From Xenorhabdus griffiniae (GTDB lineage Bacteria > Pseudomonadota > Gammaproteobacteria > Enterobacterales > Enterobacteriaceae): a stretch of 64,000 nt of DNA. A program made the translations under genes and the position numbers. Below are positions 9,923-19,249 of this stretch, in pieces. The notes beneath the pieces are model-generated. The model searched no databases. It saw only the letters and a program-made list of their open reading frames with translations, and was not told the origin of the DNA. Positions within the stretch are counted from its first letter, which is position 1. The number at the start of each line of letters is the position of its first letter. The stretch spans positions 1-64,000 of the forward strand of contig NZ_LDNM01000053.1 of NCBI RefSeq assembly GCF_001028135.1, written 5' to 3'.

Positions 9923-10561
9923 ATGCTGTCTAACTATTGGGGAGAATTTCTGGGACTGGCAGTGATTCATTTCTTGGCCGTCGTTGCTCCAGGCCCAGAT
10001 TTTGCGGTAACTATACGGCAGAGTGTAAGATTCGGACGTTGGGCAGGAATATGTACGGCAGTAGGTATTGGCGCGGGGATATCAATACATGTCATCTATA
10101 CACTGGTGGGAATTAGTGCGTTAATGCATGCCACTCCGTGGTTGATGGAAATGGCAAAACTCGTTGGTGCAATTTATATCATGTGGCTTGGTATCAAATT
10201 TATCAGGAGTAAGCCTGCTAATTTGGATACCTTAGAGAGTGAAGAAAGTATTTTGGTCCCACAGAGCAGATGGAAAGCATTTCTGATGGGGTTTATGACA
10301 AATGCCCTTAATCCTAAAGCGACATTGTTCTTTTTGGCAGTTTTCACAACCGTGGTAAGCAGTAATACACCCACTCTGATACAAGTCTTCTATGGTGTTT
10401 GGATGTGTGTCGTCAATGCCGTATGGTTTATATTGGTTAGTATCATTTTCTCAAATGTATTGATTCGTAATAAATTCATACAGAAAGGCTATTGGTTTGA
10501 GCGAGTCATGGGAGTCGTGCTGATTGGGTTCGCTATCCGGTTGTTATTTATGTCTGTATGA
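9923..10561 (+). CDS. LysE/RhtB-family amino-acid exporter
   Basis: This small inner-membrane exporter of amino acids or derivatives has 212 residues and about six hydrophobic segments. It carries the family signature AVVAPGPDFAVTIRQSVRFGRWAGI near residues 19-43 (cited in part; key elements are PGPDF and the following GR.AG), and FMTNALNPKATLFFLAVF at mid-protein. The ATG at 9923 is chosen because GGAG lies 7 bases upstream. An earlier in-frame start at 9887 would overlap the oxygenase-like gene. Tight coupling to that gene suggests export of a hydroxylated product, which is inference. E. coli has no counterpart at this locus. Confidence 0.85.
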   Translation: MLSNYWGEFLGLAVIHFLAVVAPGPDFAVTIRQSVRFGRWAGICTAVGIGAGISIHVIYTLVGISALMHATPWLMEMAKLVGAIYIMWLGIKFIRSKPANLDTLESEESILVPQSRWKAFLMGFMTNALNPKATLFFLAVFTTVVSSNTPTLIQVFYGVWMCVVNAVWFILVSIIFSNVLIRNKFIQKGYWFERVMGVVLIGFAIRLLFMSV

Positions 10562-10623
10562 TTTTCCCAAGACCGATCACTACAAATTCATTTTCATTGT
10601 TTGATTTGATGTGAAATGATCAT

Positions 10624-10652
10624 AAAAAAACCCTGACAACGCAGGGTTTTTT
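10624..10652. terminator. Bidirectional Rho-independent terminator
   Basis: CCCTG and CAGGG form a stem around ACAAC, flanked by an A run on the left and a T run on the right, so it can stop transcription from both sides. It lies between the convergent LysE-type gene and ybhL. Confidence 0.8.
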
Positions 10653-10680
10653 ATCAGAAAATCATTTAATCGATCAGTGA

Positions 10681-11391
10681 TTAGCGGCGATCACCCAAAA
10701 TACGCAACAGCATTAAGAACAGGTTAATGAAGTCCAGATACAGAGTCAGTGCGCCCGTGATCGAATATCTGCGCAGGTTTTCTTTATCGTTAACATCCAG
10801 ATGTTCACCCATTTCTTTCAGTTTTTGAGTATCGTATGCCGTCAAACCAGCAAAAATCACAACACCGATATAGGTGATTACCCACATCAATGCCGAGTTT
10901 TTCAGCCAGATGTTTAACAAAGAAGCCAGAACGATACCGATTAGCCCCATAAACAGGAAGCTACCCAGACCACTCAGACTACATTTGGTGGTATAACCAT
11001 AAACGCTCAATGCACCGAACATACCCGCTGAAACGACAAATGTGCTGGCAATGGAGCTACTGGTATAAACCACAAAGATACTGGAAAGTGTCAAGCCCGT
11101 TAGCATGGAGTACAGCATAAACAGCCCTGTCGCCAATGCGCCACTCATTTTATGCACCAAACCAGACAGCACAAAGACTAATGCAAGCTGTGCGATGATT
11201 AAGCCATAAAAAACAATGGAGCTACTGAAAATGGCGAATAAAATTTCAGGGGTATTTGCCACATACCATGCAACAAATGCGGTTAACAGCAAGCCACAAG
11301 TCATCCAACCGTAGACTTGTGCCATATATGTTTGTATACCAGAACCAGTTTTCTGGACAATCGAATCATTAGAACGTTGATATCGATCCAT
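10681..11391 (-). CDS. ybhL: Bax inhibitor-1 (UPF0005) family membrane protein YbhL
   Basis: This inner-membrane protein of the BI-1/YccA family has an uncertain role; family members act as pH-sensitive calcium leak channels or interact with membrane proteases. The 236-residue protein has seven hydrophobic segments and the family-typical loop TAYDTQKLKEMGEHLD near residues 183-200, with acidic residues conserved. It ends LYLDFINLFLMLLRILGDRR, nearly as in E. coli YbhL. It appears monocistronic, with its own upstream region (11392-11563) before moaE. Confidence 0.95.
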   Translation of the reverse strand: MDRYQRSNDSIVQKTGSGIQTYMAQVYGWMTCGLLLTAFVAWYVANTPEILFAIFSSSIVFYGLIIAQLALVFVLSGLVHKMSGALATGLFMLYSMLTGLTLSSIFVVYTSSSIASTFVVSAGMFGALSVYGYTTKCSLSGLGSFLFMGLIGIVLASLLNIWLKNSALMWVITYIGVVIFAGLTAYDTQKLKEMGEHLDVNDKENLRRYSITGALTLYLDFINLFLMLLRILGDRR

Positions 11392-11563
11392 GATGATTAC
11401 CTTTTCATGACAGTGTTGAGAGATTAAGAATGTTTAAAAATAAACAATCTATTCAAAAGTTATACATTAGCATAGAACATTAATAAAACCATCCGCCAAT
11501 TAATGGCAATTTCAGTGACATATTATTTAGTTGTCTAGTTTTCGAGATAGTCTGCAGAACGAT

Positions 11564-12031
11564 CTACCAAACGCTGTTTTTCCAGCGACTTACCGCATCC
11601 TGGTCACTTTGTCTTGCCTCTACCCAGCGCTCGCCCTCTACAAGCGATTCTTTTTTCCAGAATGGGGCTTTAGTCTTTAGATAATCCATAATGAATTCAG
11701 CCGCCATAAAAGCCATATTGCGGTGAGAGCTGGTGACACCAACAAATACAATCTCATCCCCTGGGGATAATTCACCAATGCGATGAATAATGCTGACGCG
11801 TTGCAAAGTCCAACGTTGGCGGGCTTCGTCAACAATTTTTTGCAACATCTTTTCTGTCATACCAGCATAATGCTCTAATGTCAGCGCCTTAACACTATCT
11901 CCCAAATTATGGTTGCGAACTTTTCCGGTAAAAGTCACCACTGCGCCATCTTCATCACATTGTGAAAGCCATTGATATTCTTCCCCAACACTGAATGTCT
12001 CTTGTTGGACACTGATCCGCGTATTTTCCAT
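11564..12031 (-). CDS. moaE: Molybdopterin synthase catalytic subunit MoaE
   Basis: MoaE is the large subunit of the MoaD2-MoaE2 heterotetramer that transfers two sulfurs to precursor Z to form molybdopterin. The 155-residue protein contains FTGKVRNHNLGDSV, the active-site strand HRIGELSPGDEIVFVGVTS, and the KAPFWKKE segment whose lysines are catalytic in the family. The ATG at 12031 follows the moaD stop with one base between and has GGGGGG as ribosome site. An upstream in-frame ATG at 12076 would overlap moaD by 44 bases and add residues absent from homologues. Last gene of moaACDE. Confidence 0.96.
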   Translation of the reverse strand: MENTRISVQQETFSVGEEYQWLSQCDEDGAVVTFTGKVRNHNLGDSVKALTLEHYAGMTEKMLQKIVDEARQRWTLQRVSIIHRIGELSPGDEIVFVGVTSSHRNMAFMAAEFIMDYLKTKAPFWKKESLVEGERWVEARQSDQDAVSRWKNSVW

Positions 12032-12032
12032 T

Positions 12033-12278
12033 TTACCCCCCGGTAACCGGCGGGAAAAAAGCCACTTCATCACCATCCTTCAAAGCATGTTCAGCATGGA
12101 CAAAAGATTGATTGACGGCAGACAACACCTTGCCTGCTTCCAGTGCCAGTGCCCATCGTTCTCCCTTTTCAGTCAGTGCATGACGAAGATGTGTTACAGT
12201 TGGATAATCATTAGGCAGTTCAAGTGAATCCGTTCCCACCAGCTCGCGGACTTGAGCAAAAAAAAGTACTTTTATCAT
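12033..12278 (-). CDS. moaD: Molybdopterin synthase sulfur-carrier subunit MoaD
   Basis: MoaD is an 81-residue ubiquitin-fold sulfur carrier. Its C-terminus ends in the required Gly-Gly (FFPPVTGG), which MoeB adenylates and which is then thiocarboxylated. Length and sequence match E. coli MoaD. The start overlaps the moaC stop by 4 bases and the stop sits one base before moaE, which indicates translational coupling in a balanced complex. Confidence 0.96.
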   Translation of the reverse strand: MIKVLFFAQVRELVGTDSLELPNDYPTVTHLRHALTEKGERWALALEAGKVLSAVNQSFVHAEHALKDGDEVAFFPPVTGG

Positions 12279-12754
12279 ACCTCCACCTTAAAATTTCCTG
12301 ATTTGCCACCCCTTTTTTCTAACAAACGCACAGGCCCGATGGCCATATCTTTTTGTACCGCTTTGCACATGTCATAAATGGTCAAAGCAGCCACGGATAC
12401 CGCTGTCAAAGCCTCCATTTCTACACCTGTTTTCCCCGTCAAACGGCAGCAGGATTCAATTCTGACCCGGTTGTGCTCTGTTTGTGCTTCCAGTTGAACT
12501 TCCACTTTACTCAGCAGCAGCGGATGGCAAAGCGGGATCAATTCCCACGTCCGTTTTGCCGCCTGAATACCGGCAATACGGGCGGTCGCAAACACATCCC
12601 CTTTGTGGTGATCACCCGCAATAATCATGGCTAAGGTTTCAGCCTGCATTTCAACAAAGGCTTCTGCCCGTGCTTCACGTACTGTTTCTGATTTGGCAGA
12701 AATATCCACCATATGAGCTTCACCCGACGTATTGAGATGGGTTAATTGAGACAT
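12275..12754 (-). CDS. moaC: Cyclic pyranopterin monophosphate synthase MoaC
   Basis: MoaC acts with MoaA to convert GTP, via 3',8-cyclo-GTP, into cyclic pyranopterin monophosphate. The 159-residue protein carries the active-site stretch [13 protein letters not shown] (mid-protein) and [23 protein letters not shown] with the catalytic lysine that follows. It overlaps moaD by 4 bases. It lies 48 bases downstream of moaA with no moaB between them, unlike E. coli. Confidence 0.97.
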   Translation of the reverse strand: MSQLTHLNTSGEAHMVDISAKSETVREARAEAFVEMQAETLAMIIAGDHHKGDVFATARIAGIQAAKRTWELIPLCHPLLLSKVEVQLEAQTEHNRVRIESCCRLTGKTGVEMEALTAVSVAALTIYDMCKAVQKDMAIGPVRLLEKRGGKSGNFKVEV

Positions 12755-12802
12755 TTAACGCTCCTGAAAAACGGCTTTCGAAAAATAAATCTGGCAGCCA
12801 AA

Positions 12803-13783
12803 CTAACCGCCAATAAAAGAAAGATTCGGGGTGATCCCGCTATCCCCTTGATGTAAAAAGTGAGTTTCACGCTTATGACGTAATCCCCCTTGAATACGGA
12901 GTTTAAGAGCATCCAGTGATGCATCATCAGACAATAAATCACGTAATGGAATGCCCTGTTCACCAAACAAGCACAAGTGAAGATTGCCAATTGCAGATAC
13001 TCTCAGGCGATTGCAGCTTTGGCAAAAATCTTTTTCATACGGCATGATGAGTCCAATTTCTCCCTGATAATCGGGATGACGAAAAACCTGAGCCGGCCCA
13101 TCACTACGCGCACGTTGCTGTTGCTGCCACCCTTGTTGTAACAGTTGGAGGCGGATCACGTCTCCTGAAAGATGATGACGATGAAAAATGTCCCTGCCTT
13201 CTCCCGTATCCATCAGTTCAATAAAACGCAGCTGGATAGGACGATGTTTAATCCAATCAAGAAAGGCAGGCAGGTTGCTATCATTCACATTCTTCATCAG
13301 CACGACATTAACTTTCACTGTGTTGAACCCCGCCTCAAAAGCCGCGTCAATGCCACTCATGATCTGGAAAAACTTATCTTGCCCGGTAATGGCGTAAAAT
13401 TGGCGGGGATCTAAACTATCAATACTCACGTTAATCGCTATCAGGCCAGCCGATTTCCATTGTGAGATATCCCTCTCCATACGGTAACCGTTAGTTGTGA
13501 CTGCAATTTTTTTGATTTGTGGATTTTCATGAACCGCTGCAATAATGTCGCAGAAATCACGGCGCATGGTGGGTTCTCCCCCTGTCAGGCGGATTTTTTC
13601 TGTGCCGAGTTCAGCAAACGCCCGGCTAATGCGACGAATTTCTGGCAGGGAAAGGAATGATTTAGGGCCGTGAGGCCGATATCCATCAGGCAAACAATAG
13701 GTGCAACGGAAGTTACACACATCAGTAATAGACAATCTCAAATAATAGAACTTGCGCGAGAATGCATCTACAAGTTGTTCCAC
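12803..13783 (-). CDS. moaA: GTP 3',8-cyclase MoaA
   Basis: MoaA is the radical SAM enzyme that starts molybdenum cofactor synthesis from GTP. The 326-residue protein has the N-terminal cluster motif with Cys23, Cys27 and Cys30 (CNFRCTYC), the GGEP SAM motif, a C-terminal second [4Fe-4S] site in FCQSCNRLR plus a later Cys in LHLCLF, and the conserved C-terminal Gly-Gly. The start codon is GTG at 13783 with GGAAGG 7 bases upstream. That site is the 3' end of a structured leader, which suggests translational control. It is the first gene of moaACDE. Confidence 0.96.
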   Translation of the reverse strand: MEQLVDAFSRKFYYLRLSITDVCNFRCTYCLPDGYRPHGPKSFLSLPEIRRISRAFAELGTEKIRLTGGEPTMRRDFCDIIAAVHENPQIKKIAVTTNGYRMERDISQWKSAGLIAINVSIDSLDPRQFYAITGQDKFFQIMSGIDAAFEAGFNTVKVNVVLMKNVNDSNLPAFLDWIKHRPIQLRFIELMDTGEGRDIFHRHHLSGDVIRLQLLQQGWQQQQRARSDGPAQVFRHPDYQGEIGLIMPYEKDFCQSCNRLRVSAIGNLHLCLFGEQGIPLRDLLSDDASLDALKLRIQGGLRHKRETHFLHQGDSGITPNLSFIGG

Positions 13784-13790
13784 AATAACA

Positions 13791-13920
13791 CCTTCCAGGT
13801 ATGGGAGATGCCGGCATTTCTACCTGACATCCTGGTGATTCAGGAGTCACGGCCAGAGCATCATATCAATGTGATATCCATTTGATAGAACAGAGACTTA
13901 GACACAGAGGCCAGGAGTTA
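13791..13920 (-). ncRNA. Candidate molybdenum cofactor (Moco) riboswitch leader of moaA
   Basis: The ~130-nt leader of moaA can fold into several helices. A GTGA/TCAC stem is present. A CCAGG/CCTGG stem encloses CAGGTA/TACCTG around a TGCCGGCA loop. A stem joins ATCAAATG and CATTGAT. The last helix runs into the GGAAGG ribosome site of moaA, as expected for a translational off-switch. Enterobacterial moaA operons are known to carry the Moco RNA motif at this place. I infer identity from position, size and folding, not from a covariance-model score. Confidence 0.6.
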
Positions 13921-13970
13921 ATATCAATTAAATTTTATATGAACCTAAAATAAAAAGCTAATTTCTGATT

Positions 13971-13994
13971 CGACATATATCTTATTATACAACG
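13971..13994. promoter_or_regulatory. ModE-like operator upstream of moaA
   Basis: Two half-sites CGACATAT and ATACAACG are separated by 8 bases and match the ModE pattern CGTTATAT-N8-ATATAACG at 13 of 16 positions. The site lies ~50 bp upstream of the moaA leader. In E. coli, ModE-molybdate activates moaA from a similar position. In this genome modE itself is broken (28953-29337), so the box may be a relic or serve another factor. Confidence 0.45.
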
Positions 13995-14153
13995 AGTTAA
14001 CTAACCGCAATAACATCAGCTCCCTACGGTATTTCCAGTCTGTCATTCGCAATGATTGCATAAAATCACATCAATGTCTGAAAGCATTATATTTTGTGAT
14101 AAATTACATGCGATTTATTAAAGCCCCTACGTTTAGCCAGTAACAGGAATCCT

Positions 14154-15062
14154 ATGCGAAATCGCACATTAGCTGATTTGGATCGCGTTGTCGCCCTCGG
14201 CGGCGGTCATGGACTTGGACGCGTTATGTCTTCCCTTTCTTCCCTCGGAGCACGCCTGACAGGCATTGTCACGACAACGGACAATGGGGGGTCAACTGGC
14301 AGAATACGACGTTCGGAAGGCGGGATTGCGTGGGGAGATATGCGCAATTGCCTCAATCAGTTAATCACGGAACCGACTATTGCTTCTGCCATGTTTGAAT
14401 ATCGGTTCAGTGGCAATGGCGAATTATCCGGGCACAATTTAGGCAACCTGATGTTGAAAGCACTGGATCATTTAAGTGTCCGTCCTCTTGAGGCGATTAA
14501 CCTGCTCCGCAATCTACTGAAAGTCAATGCACAGTTGATTCCGATGTCAGAGCAGTCGGTTGATTTAATGGCTGTCGATGATCAAGGCAATACTGTGTAT
14601 GGTGAAGTAAATATCGATCAGCTCAATTGTGTACCACGAGAGTTATTGCTTTACCCTCACGTTAATGCCACTAAAGAAGCACTGGATGCCATTGAGCAGG
14701 CCGATTTGATTCTGATTGGCCCGGGCAGTTTTTTCACCAGCCTGATGCCATTGTTGCTATTGGAAGATTTGACACAATCCTTGCGGCGCAGTAATGCAAA
14801 CCTGATTTATATCGGTAACTTAGGAAAAGAACTCAGCCATGCAGCTGCCAGTCTATCGTTAAAAGATAAACTGGCTATCATGGAAAATAAGATAGGCCGC
14901 AAAATGATCAGTGCGCTTATTGTCGGCCCGCGTACCGATATCAGCCCTTTCAGTGGCCGCATTGTGACACAACAGGTTTTGGAAGCACAGGATATCCCTT
15001 ACCGCCACGACCGTGAACTATTGCGTCAGGCAATTGAGCATACCCTGCAAAAATTGGGGTAG
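14154..15062 (+). CDS. ybhK: YvcK/CofD-like protein YbhK
   Basis: This cytoplasmic protein belongs to the UPF0052/YvcK family. Members have a CofD-like fold and bind UDP-sugars; in other bacteria they influence gluconeogenic growth and cell shape. The 302-residue protein starts [20 protein letters not shown] with the glycine-rich nucleotide loop (residues 16-20). It continues with [13 protein letters not shown] and [10 protein letters not shown] and matches E. coli YbhK in length. It is divergent from moaA and convergent with uvrB. Exact function in enterics is not established. Confidence 0.93.
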   Translation: MRNRTLADLDRVVALGGGHGLGRVMSSLSSLGARLTGIVTTTDNGGSTGRIRRSEGGIAWGDMRNCLNQLITEPTIASAMFEYRFSGNGELSGHNLGNLMLKALDHLSVRPLEAINLLRNLLKVNAQLIPMSEQSVDLMAVDDQGNTVYGEVNIDQLNCVPRELLLYPHVNATKEALDAIEQADLILIGPGSFFTSLMPLLLLEDLTQSLRRSNANLIYIGNLGKELSHAAASLSLKDKLAIMENKIGRKMISALIVGPRTDISPFSGRIVTQQVLEAQDIPYRHDRELLRQAIEHTLQKLG

Positions 15063-15093
15063 TTATTTCTGGTTAAGTTTAAGTATCTATAAA

Positions 15094-15120
15094 ATGGAGA
15101 GTGCGACATTCACTCTCCAT
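15094..15120. terminator. Hairpin between convergent ybhK and uvrB
   Basis: A perfect 10-bp stem (ATGGAGAGTG and CACTCTCCAT) with a 7-base loop lies 32 bases after the ybhK stop. There is no long T run on either side, so it may be a weak terminator or a 3'-end stabiliser. Confidence 0.55.
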
Positions 15121-15175
15121 CTAAAATTAATTCCGTATATCACCAGCCCATAGCGATTCCTTGCAAAAACAATTT

Positions 15176-17203
15176 TCAGGAATTGGTAATAAATTGCGCC
15201 CGCAATGCCTGAACCTGGTCACGAATATTGGCGGCTTGTTCAAATTCGAGATCCCGTGCATGTTGGTACATTTTCTCTTCCAGTTCACCGATTTTTCTTT
15301 CCAGTTCTTTCGCTGACAGGTTGCGGTAATCCTCTGAACCCAAGGTAACTTTACTTTTTCCTTTGGCCTTCCCTTTGCCATTAACCGGTTGACCAATTTT
15401 CAGGATGTCACCAATTTTTTTCTTTAAACCTTGCGGTACAATGCCATGTTCCTGGTTAAATGCCTGCTGTTTGGCCCGACGGCGTTCTGTTTCTCCAATC
15501 GCTCTTGCCATCGAATCTGTAATTTTGTCACCATATAAAATGGCCTTACCATGCAAGTTACGTGCTGCACGGCCGATGGTCTGGATCAGGGAGCGTTCTG
15601 AACGAAGGAAACCTTCTTTATCTGCATCCAAAATCGCCACCAGAGAAACTTCCGGCATATCCAAGCCTTCACGCAATAAGTTAATGCCGACCAAAACATC
15701 AAATTCACCGAGACGAAGATCACGGATAATTTCCACTCGCTCTACGGTATCAATGTCGGAATGGAGATAACGCACTCGCTCGCCATGTTCTTCCAAATAC
15801 TCAGTTAAGTCCTCCGCCATCCGTTTGGTTAAAGTTGTGACCAGCACACGCTCATTTTTTACTGCACGGATACGGATTTCAGACAACAGATCATCCACTT
15901 GAGTTGCCACAGGACGGACTTCAACTTCTGGGTCAATCAGCCCCGTCGGACGCACAACTTGTTCAACAACTTCATGACCGGATTTTTCCAATTCATATTT
16001 ACCGGGAGTAGCTGAAACGTAAATAGTCTGCGGTGCCAAGGCCTCGAATTCCTCAAACCGCAATGGACGGTTATCCAGCGCTGACGGCAAACGGAAGCCA
16101 TATTCCACCAAGGTTTCCTTGCGGGAGCGATCCCCTCGGTACATCCCGCCAATCTGTGGGATAGTCACGTGGGATTCATCCACCACCAACAACCCCTCTG
16201 CCGGCAGGTAGTCAAACAGCGTTGGCGGGGGTTCACCGGCAGAACGTCCAGACAGATAACGGGAGTAGTTTTCAATACCAGAGCAGTAGCCCAGTTCATT
16301 CATCATTTCGAGATCGAATTGGGTTCGCTGGGTGACACGCTGTTCTTCCAATAACTTGTCTGACGCCAACAGGAGCTTGCGCCGTTGTTCCAACTCAATC
16401 TTGATCTCCTCCATCGCCTGGAGGATACGTTCACGCGGTGTAACATAGTGGGTCTTGGGATAGATGGTATAACGCGGCACATGGTATTCTACCTGTCCCG
16501 TCAGCGGATCAAACAGGGAAAGGCGTTCGACTTCATCATCAAACAATTCTACACGCAAAGCGCACTCATCCGATTCGGCGGGGAAAATATCAATGACTTC
16601 ACCACGTACCCGAAATGTTCCGCGCTGAAATGCCTGATCATTGCGGGTATATTGCAGTTCCGCTAAACGACGCAAGATGCCACGCTGGTCAATTAACATA
16701 CCCTCAGTTAAATGAAGCATCATTTTCAAATAACTATCAGGATCACCTAAACCGTAAATCGCGGAGACAGAAGCTACCACTACGACATCACGGCGTTCCA
16801 GCAAGGCTTTCGTTGCCGACAGGCGCATCTGCTCGATATGTTCATTCACTGAAGCGTCTTTTTCGATAAAGGTATCAGAACTGGGTACATAGGCTTCTGG
16901 TTGGTAATAATCATAATAGGAAACAAAATACTCCACGGCATTCTCAGGGAAAAATGCTTTCATTTCGCCATAAAGCTGTGCCGCCAATGTCTTATTCGGG
17001 GCGAGGATCATCGTGGGGCGATTTAAGTTTGCGATAACGTTAGCAATCGTAAAAGTTTTACCCGATCCCGTTACCCCCAGAAGCGTCTGGTGAGCCAGCC
17101 CATCTTCCAACCCTTCCTGTAATTGTCTGATGGCCGATGGCTGATCGCCTCCCGGCTTAAAATCAGAATATAACTTGAATACCTTGCTCGTTTCTTTGCT
17201 CAT
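15176..17203 (-). CDS. uvrB: Excinuclease ABC subunit B
   Basis: UvrB is the damage-verifying helicase-like subunit of UvrABC nucleotide excision repair. From the chosen start the protein has 675 residues: Walker A GVTGSGKT near 43-50, the beta-hairpin region [12 protein letters not shown] near 97-108 that probes DNA strands, DESHVT, the superfamily-2 motifs REGLDMPE and QTIGRAAR, and a C-terminal UVR coiled-coil for UvrC binding. The ATG at 17203 follows GTGGGGA. An in-frame ATG at 17221 has no ribosome site. An SOS box lies just upstream. Confidence 0.96.
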   Translation of the reverse strand: MSKETSKVFKLYSDFKPGGDQPSAIRQLQEGLEDGLAHQTLLGVTGSGKTFTIANVIANLNRPTMILAPNKTLAAQLYGEMKAFFPENAVEYFVSYYDYYQPEAYVPSSDTFIEKDASVNEHIEQMRLSATKALLERRDVVVVASVSAIYGLGDPDSYLKMMLHLTEGMLIDQRGILRRLAELQYTRNDQAFQRGTFRVRGEVIDIFPAESDECALRVELFDDEVERLSLFDPLTGQVEYHVPRYTIYPKTHYVTPRERILQAMEEIKIELEQRRKLLLASDKLLEEQRVTQRTQFDLEMMNELGYCSGIENYSRYLSGRSAGEPPPTLFDYLPAEGLLVVDESHVTIPQIGGMYRGDRSRKETLVEYGFRLPSALDNRPLRFEEFEALAPQTIYVSATPGKYELEKSGHEVVEQVVRPTGLIDPEVEVRPVATQVDDLLSEIRIRAVKNERVLVTTLTKRMAEDLTEYLEEHGERVRYLHSDIDTVERVEIIRDLRLGEFDVLVGINLLREGLDMPEVSLVAILDADKEGFLRSERSLIQTIGRAARNLHGKAILYGDKITDSMARAIGETERRRAKQQAFNQEHGIVPQGLKKKIGDILKIGQPVNGKGKAKGKSKVTLGSEDYRNLSAKELERKIGELEEKMYQHARDLEFEQAANIRDQVQALRAQFITNS

Positions 17204-17245
17204 TTTCCCCACGCCATCCATACATCGACAAAATTCTTTTTATCA

Positions 17246-17265
17246 TACTGGATAAAAAACCAGCT
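17246..17265. promoter_or_regulatory. LexA (SOS) box of uvrB
   Basis: The site reads TACTG-N10-CAGCT with an AT-rich centre, fitting the LexA consensus TACTG-N10-CAGTA. It is almost the inverse complement of the box I recall for E. coli uvrB. It ends 43 bases upstream of the uvrB start, where it can overlap the promoter, so DNA damage should induce uvrB. Confidence 0.85.
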
Positions 17266-17564
17266 TCAAGTAGTTGGCAAAATAATGTTATTGCCCGGAT
17301 GTTATTAATCTTATGGTATTAACCTTTATTTAACATCAAGGATGACTATTTTTATCCCCAGCTAATAATCTGGCTTGTTTCTATTTTTGTATTAACAACT
17401 GAAATGATAAAGCACTGAATAGCAAAGGGATGGAAAAAGGAATTGATTTTATTTAACGCATTGATTTTAATTATAAAAAAATCCAAGTAGAGAATAACAG
17501 CAAATCTGTCGCAAGCCGCGTATTGCCTTGCACGAGGATACTTTTCTAAAACTAATACACAAGG

Positions 17565-17632
17565 TTATCCACAGGAATAGTGGATAACTCAGCAAAACCT
17601 ATTAAGTATGGGCAGTTGCAGAGTTATCCCCA
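17565..17632. other. DnaA-box cluster, candidate DARS1 (DnaA-reactivating sequence)
   Basis: Three DnaA-type 9-mers lie within 70 bp: TTATCCACA at 17565-17573 (plus strand, perfect consensus), TTATCCACT at 17579-17587 (minus strand), and TTATCCCCA at 17624-17632 (plus strand). They sit in the 600-bp uvrB-bioD gap, where E. coli carries DARS1, a non-coding site that promotes ADP-to-ATP exchange on DnaA. Same gene context plus a facing pair and a third box make this the likely orthologous site. The rest of the gap (17266-17802) holds no gene I can see. Confidence 0.75.
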
Positions 17633-17802
17633 CTGATAAATTTTTTCAATAGTGGAATATTTTTATGCTGCTTTGAGATTGATTCACGCTATTTGTTGAT
17701 CAAAAATGGCTCAATCGTTGTTGCAGTAAAACATCTTCTACGCAAGAACAGCGATTAAAGAACCGCAGTCAGCAGTAATTCTAGCTAACCCACAGTAAAC
17801 AA

Positions 17803-18486
17803 TTAGTTAACCAAATAATCAATAGTCATATATTTTCCTATGTGATTTTTATCACATGATTCACTCAGATGAGGAATAATCCCCAGTAAAGGTGCAGGGA
17901 TCATGCGCTCCAGTGTCGCCAGATAAGCAGCCTGGCGTTTGCCGGCTGGCTCAATTTCATTGGCAACCCAGCCTACCAGTTTTAGCCCCGCATACTGAAT
18001 AGCCTTTGCGGTTAATACCGCATGGTTGATACAACCCAATTTAACCCCGACGGTTAAAATTACCGGCAAATTCTCCTGAATCACCCAATCAGCAAAAGTC
18101 GTATCTTCCGATAAGGGCGTGTACCATCCTCCTGCACCCTCAATCAAAATCCAGTCAGATTTTTTTGCCAGTGCTGCCAAGCCCTTTGATAAAACAGAAA
18201 AATCGATTGGCTGATTAAGTGCCGCACTGACAATGTGCGGCGATGTCGGTTCTACAAATACCAGCGGATTCACTTCCTGATAAGTGAGTGGCACCGTGCT
18301 ATTACGCTGCAAGGCCCGTGCATCACCATTACGTATTCCTTCAGTCGTCACTTCACTGCCAGATGCCACAGGTTTATAACCGGCAGTTAAATATCCCTTT
18401 TTATTAGCCGCTTGCAGCAAAGCACAACTCACCACCGTTTTACCTACTGCGGTATCGGTTCCTGTCAGAAAATATTTATTTGTCAC
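17803..18486 (-). CDS. bioD: ATP-dependent dethiobiotin synthetase BioD
   Basis: BioD closes the ureido ring of dethiobiotin from 7,8-diaminopelargonate, CO2 and ATP. The 227-residue protein has the P-loop GTDTAVGKT at residues 9-17, YKPVASG near 38-44, and the EGAGGWYTPL segment. I choose the GTG start at 18486 because GGAG lies 9 bases upstream and the N-terminus then matches E. coli; an in-frame TTG at 18507 lacks this. The start overlaps the bioC stop by 11 bases, so BioC and BioD are translationally coupled. Last gene of bioBFCD. Confidence 0.95.
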   Translation of the reverse strand: MTNKYFLTGTDTAVGKTVVSCALLQAANKKGYLTAGYKPVASGSEVTTEGIRNGDARALQRNSTVPLTYQEVNPLVFVEPTSPHIVSAALNQPIDFSVLSKGLAALAKKSDWILIEGAGGWYTPLSEDTTFADWVIQENLPVILTVGVKLGCINHAVLTAKAIQYAGLKLVGWVANEIEPAGKRQAAYLATLERMIPAPLLGIIPHLSESCDKNHIGKYMTIDYLVN

Positions 18487-19249
18487 AATAAATGACTCCA
18501 AAAGCAATCTGATAGCTTAATGGGTACTCCCCATTGTGCCGTGGATAGGCTTCTGCAAGGGTATTGAGACGTTTTCTCGTCATTAATCCCTGCCGGCGGC
18601 CGTGATGAAGATGTGTTGCACCGATCCCTTTTAGCGAATTCAGTAAGGGCAACAATTGTGGATAGCGTTGGTCATATTGCCGGTGAATCATTTTATGTCG
18701 ATAGGGCTGGCAGGCCCGGGTCATTGTTTGCAGTGGCAGAAAGTGATTAATATGCCGATAATCATCCACCCGCGCCCACGCGGTTGCCAACTCATTCAGC
18801 GAACCCTGTGCCAGCGTGGAAAAGACGATAAGACCACCAGGACGGGTAACACGATAGAATTCGCGCAATGCACAGGGCAAATCATTACACCATTGTACCG
18901 CCAGATTACTGAAACAGAGGTCAACACTGTTATCCGCTAATCCCAAATGTTCGATATCCCCTTGCAAATAATAATCAGCAACTTGCTGCCCTTTTGCATG
19001 TCCCAACATACCGGAAGCCAGATCCAGTGCGATAACTTGTTTCCCCAGCTGTTTCCAGCGAGCACTAAAGAAACCGGTTCCGCACCCCGCATCCAATATC
19101 CGCATACCGATATCTTCCGCTTGTGCCAACTCCATCAAATACTCACCGGTTTGCTGTTGCAATTTAGCCACCGTGTCATATTTGGCAGCCGCACGGCCAA
19201 AAGCACCGGCAATCGCTTGCTTGTCAGCAGATTTAACAACCAGATCCAT
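18476..19249 (-). CDS. bioC: Malonyl-ACP O-methyltransferase BioC
   Basis: BioC methylates malonyl-ACP so that the fatty-acid machinery can build the pimeloyl chain of biotin. The 257-residue protein starts [20 protein letters not shown]. It contains the SAM-binding motif [15 protein letters not shown] and the later segments [11 protein letters not shown] and [10 protein letters not shown]. The ATG at 19249 has GGAGG 6 bases upstream and overlaps the bioF end by 17 bases. The frame also opens 24 bases earlier but without a ribosome site. Confidence 0.95.
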   Translation of the reverse strand: MDLVVKSADKQAIAGAFGRAAAKYDTVAKLQQQTGEYLMELAQAEDIGMRILDAGCGTGFFSARWKQLGKQVIALDLASGMLGHAKGQQVADYYLQGDIEHLGLADNSVDLCFSNLAVQWCNDLPCALREFYRVTRPGGLIVFSTLAQGSLNELATAWARVDDYRHINHFLPLQTMTRACQPYRHKMIHRQYDQRYPQLLPLLNSLKGIGATHLHHGRRQGLMTRKRLNTLAEAYPRHNGEYPLSYQIAFGVIYCDK

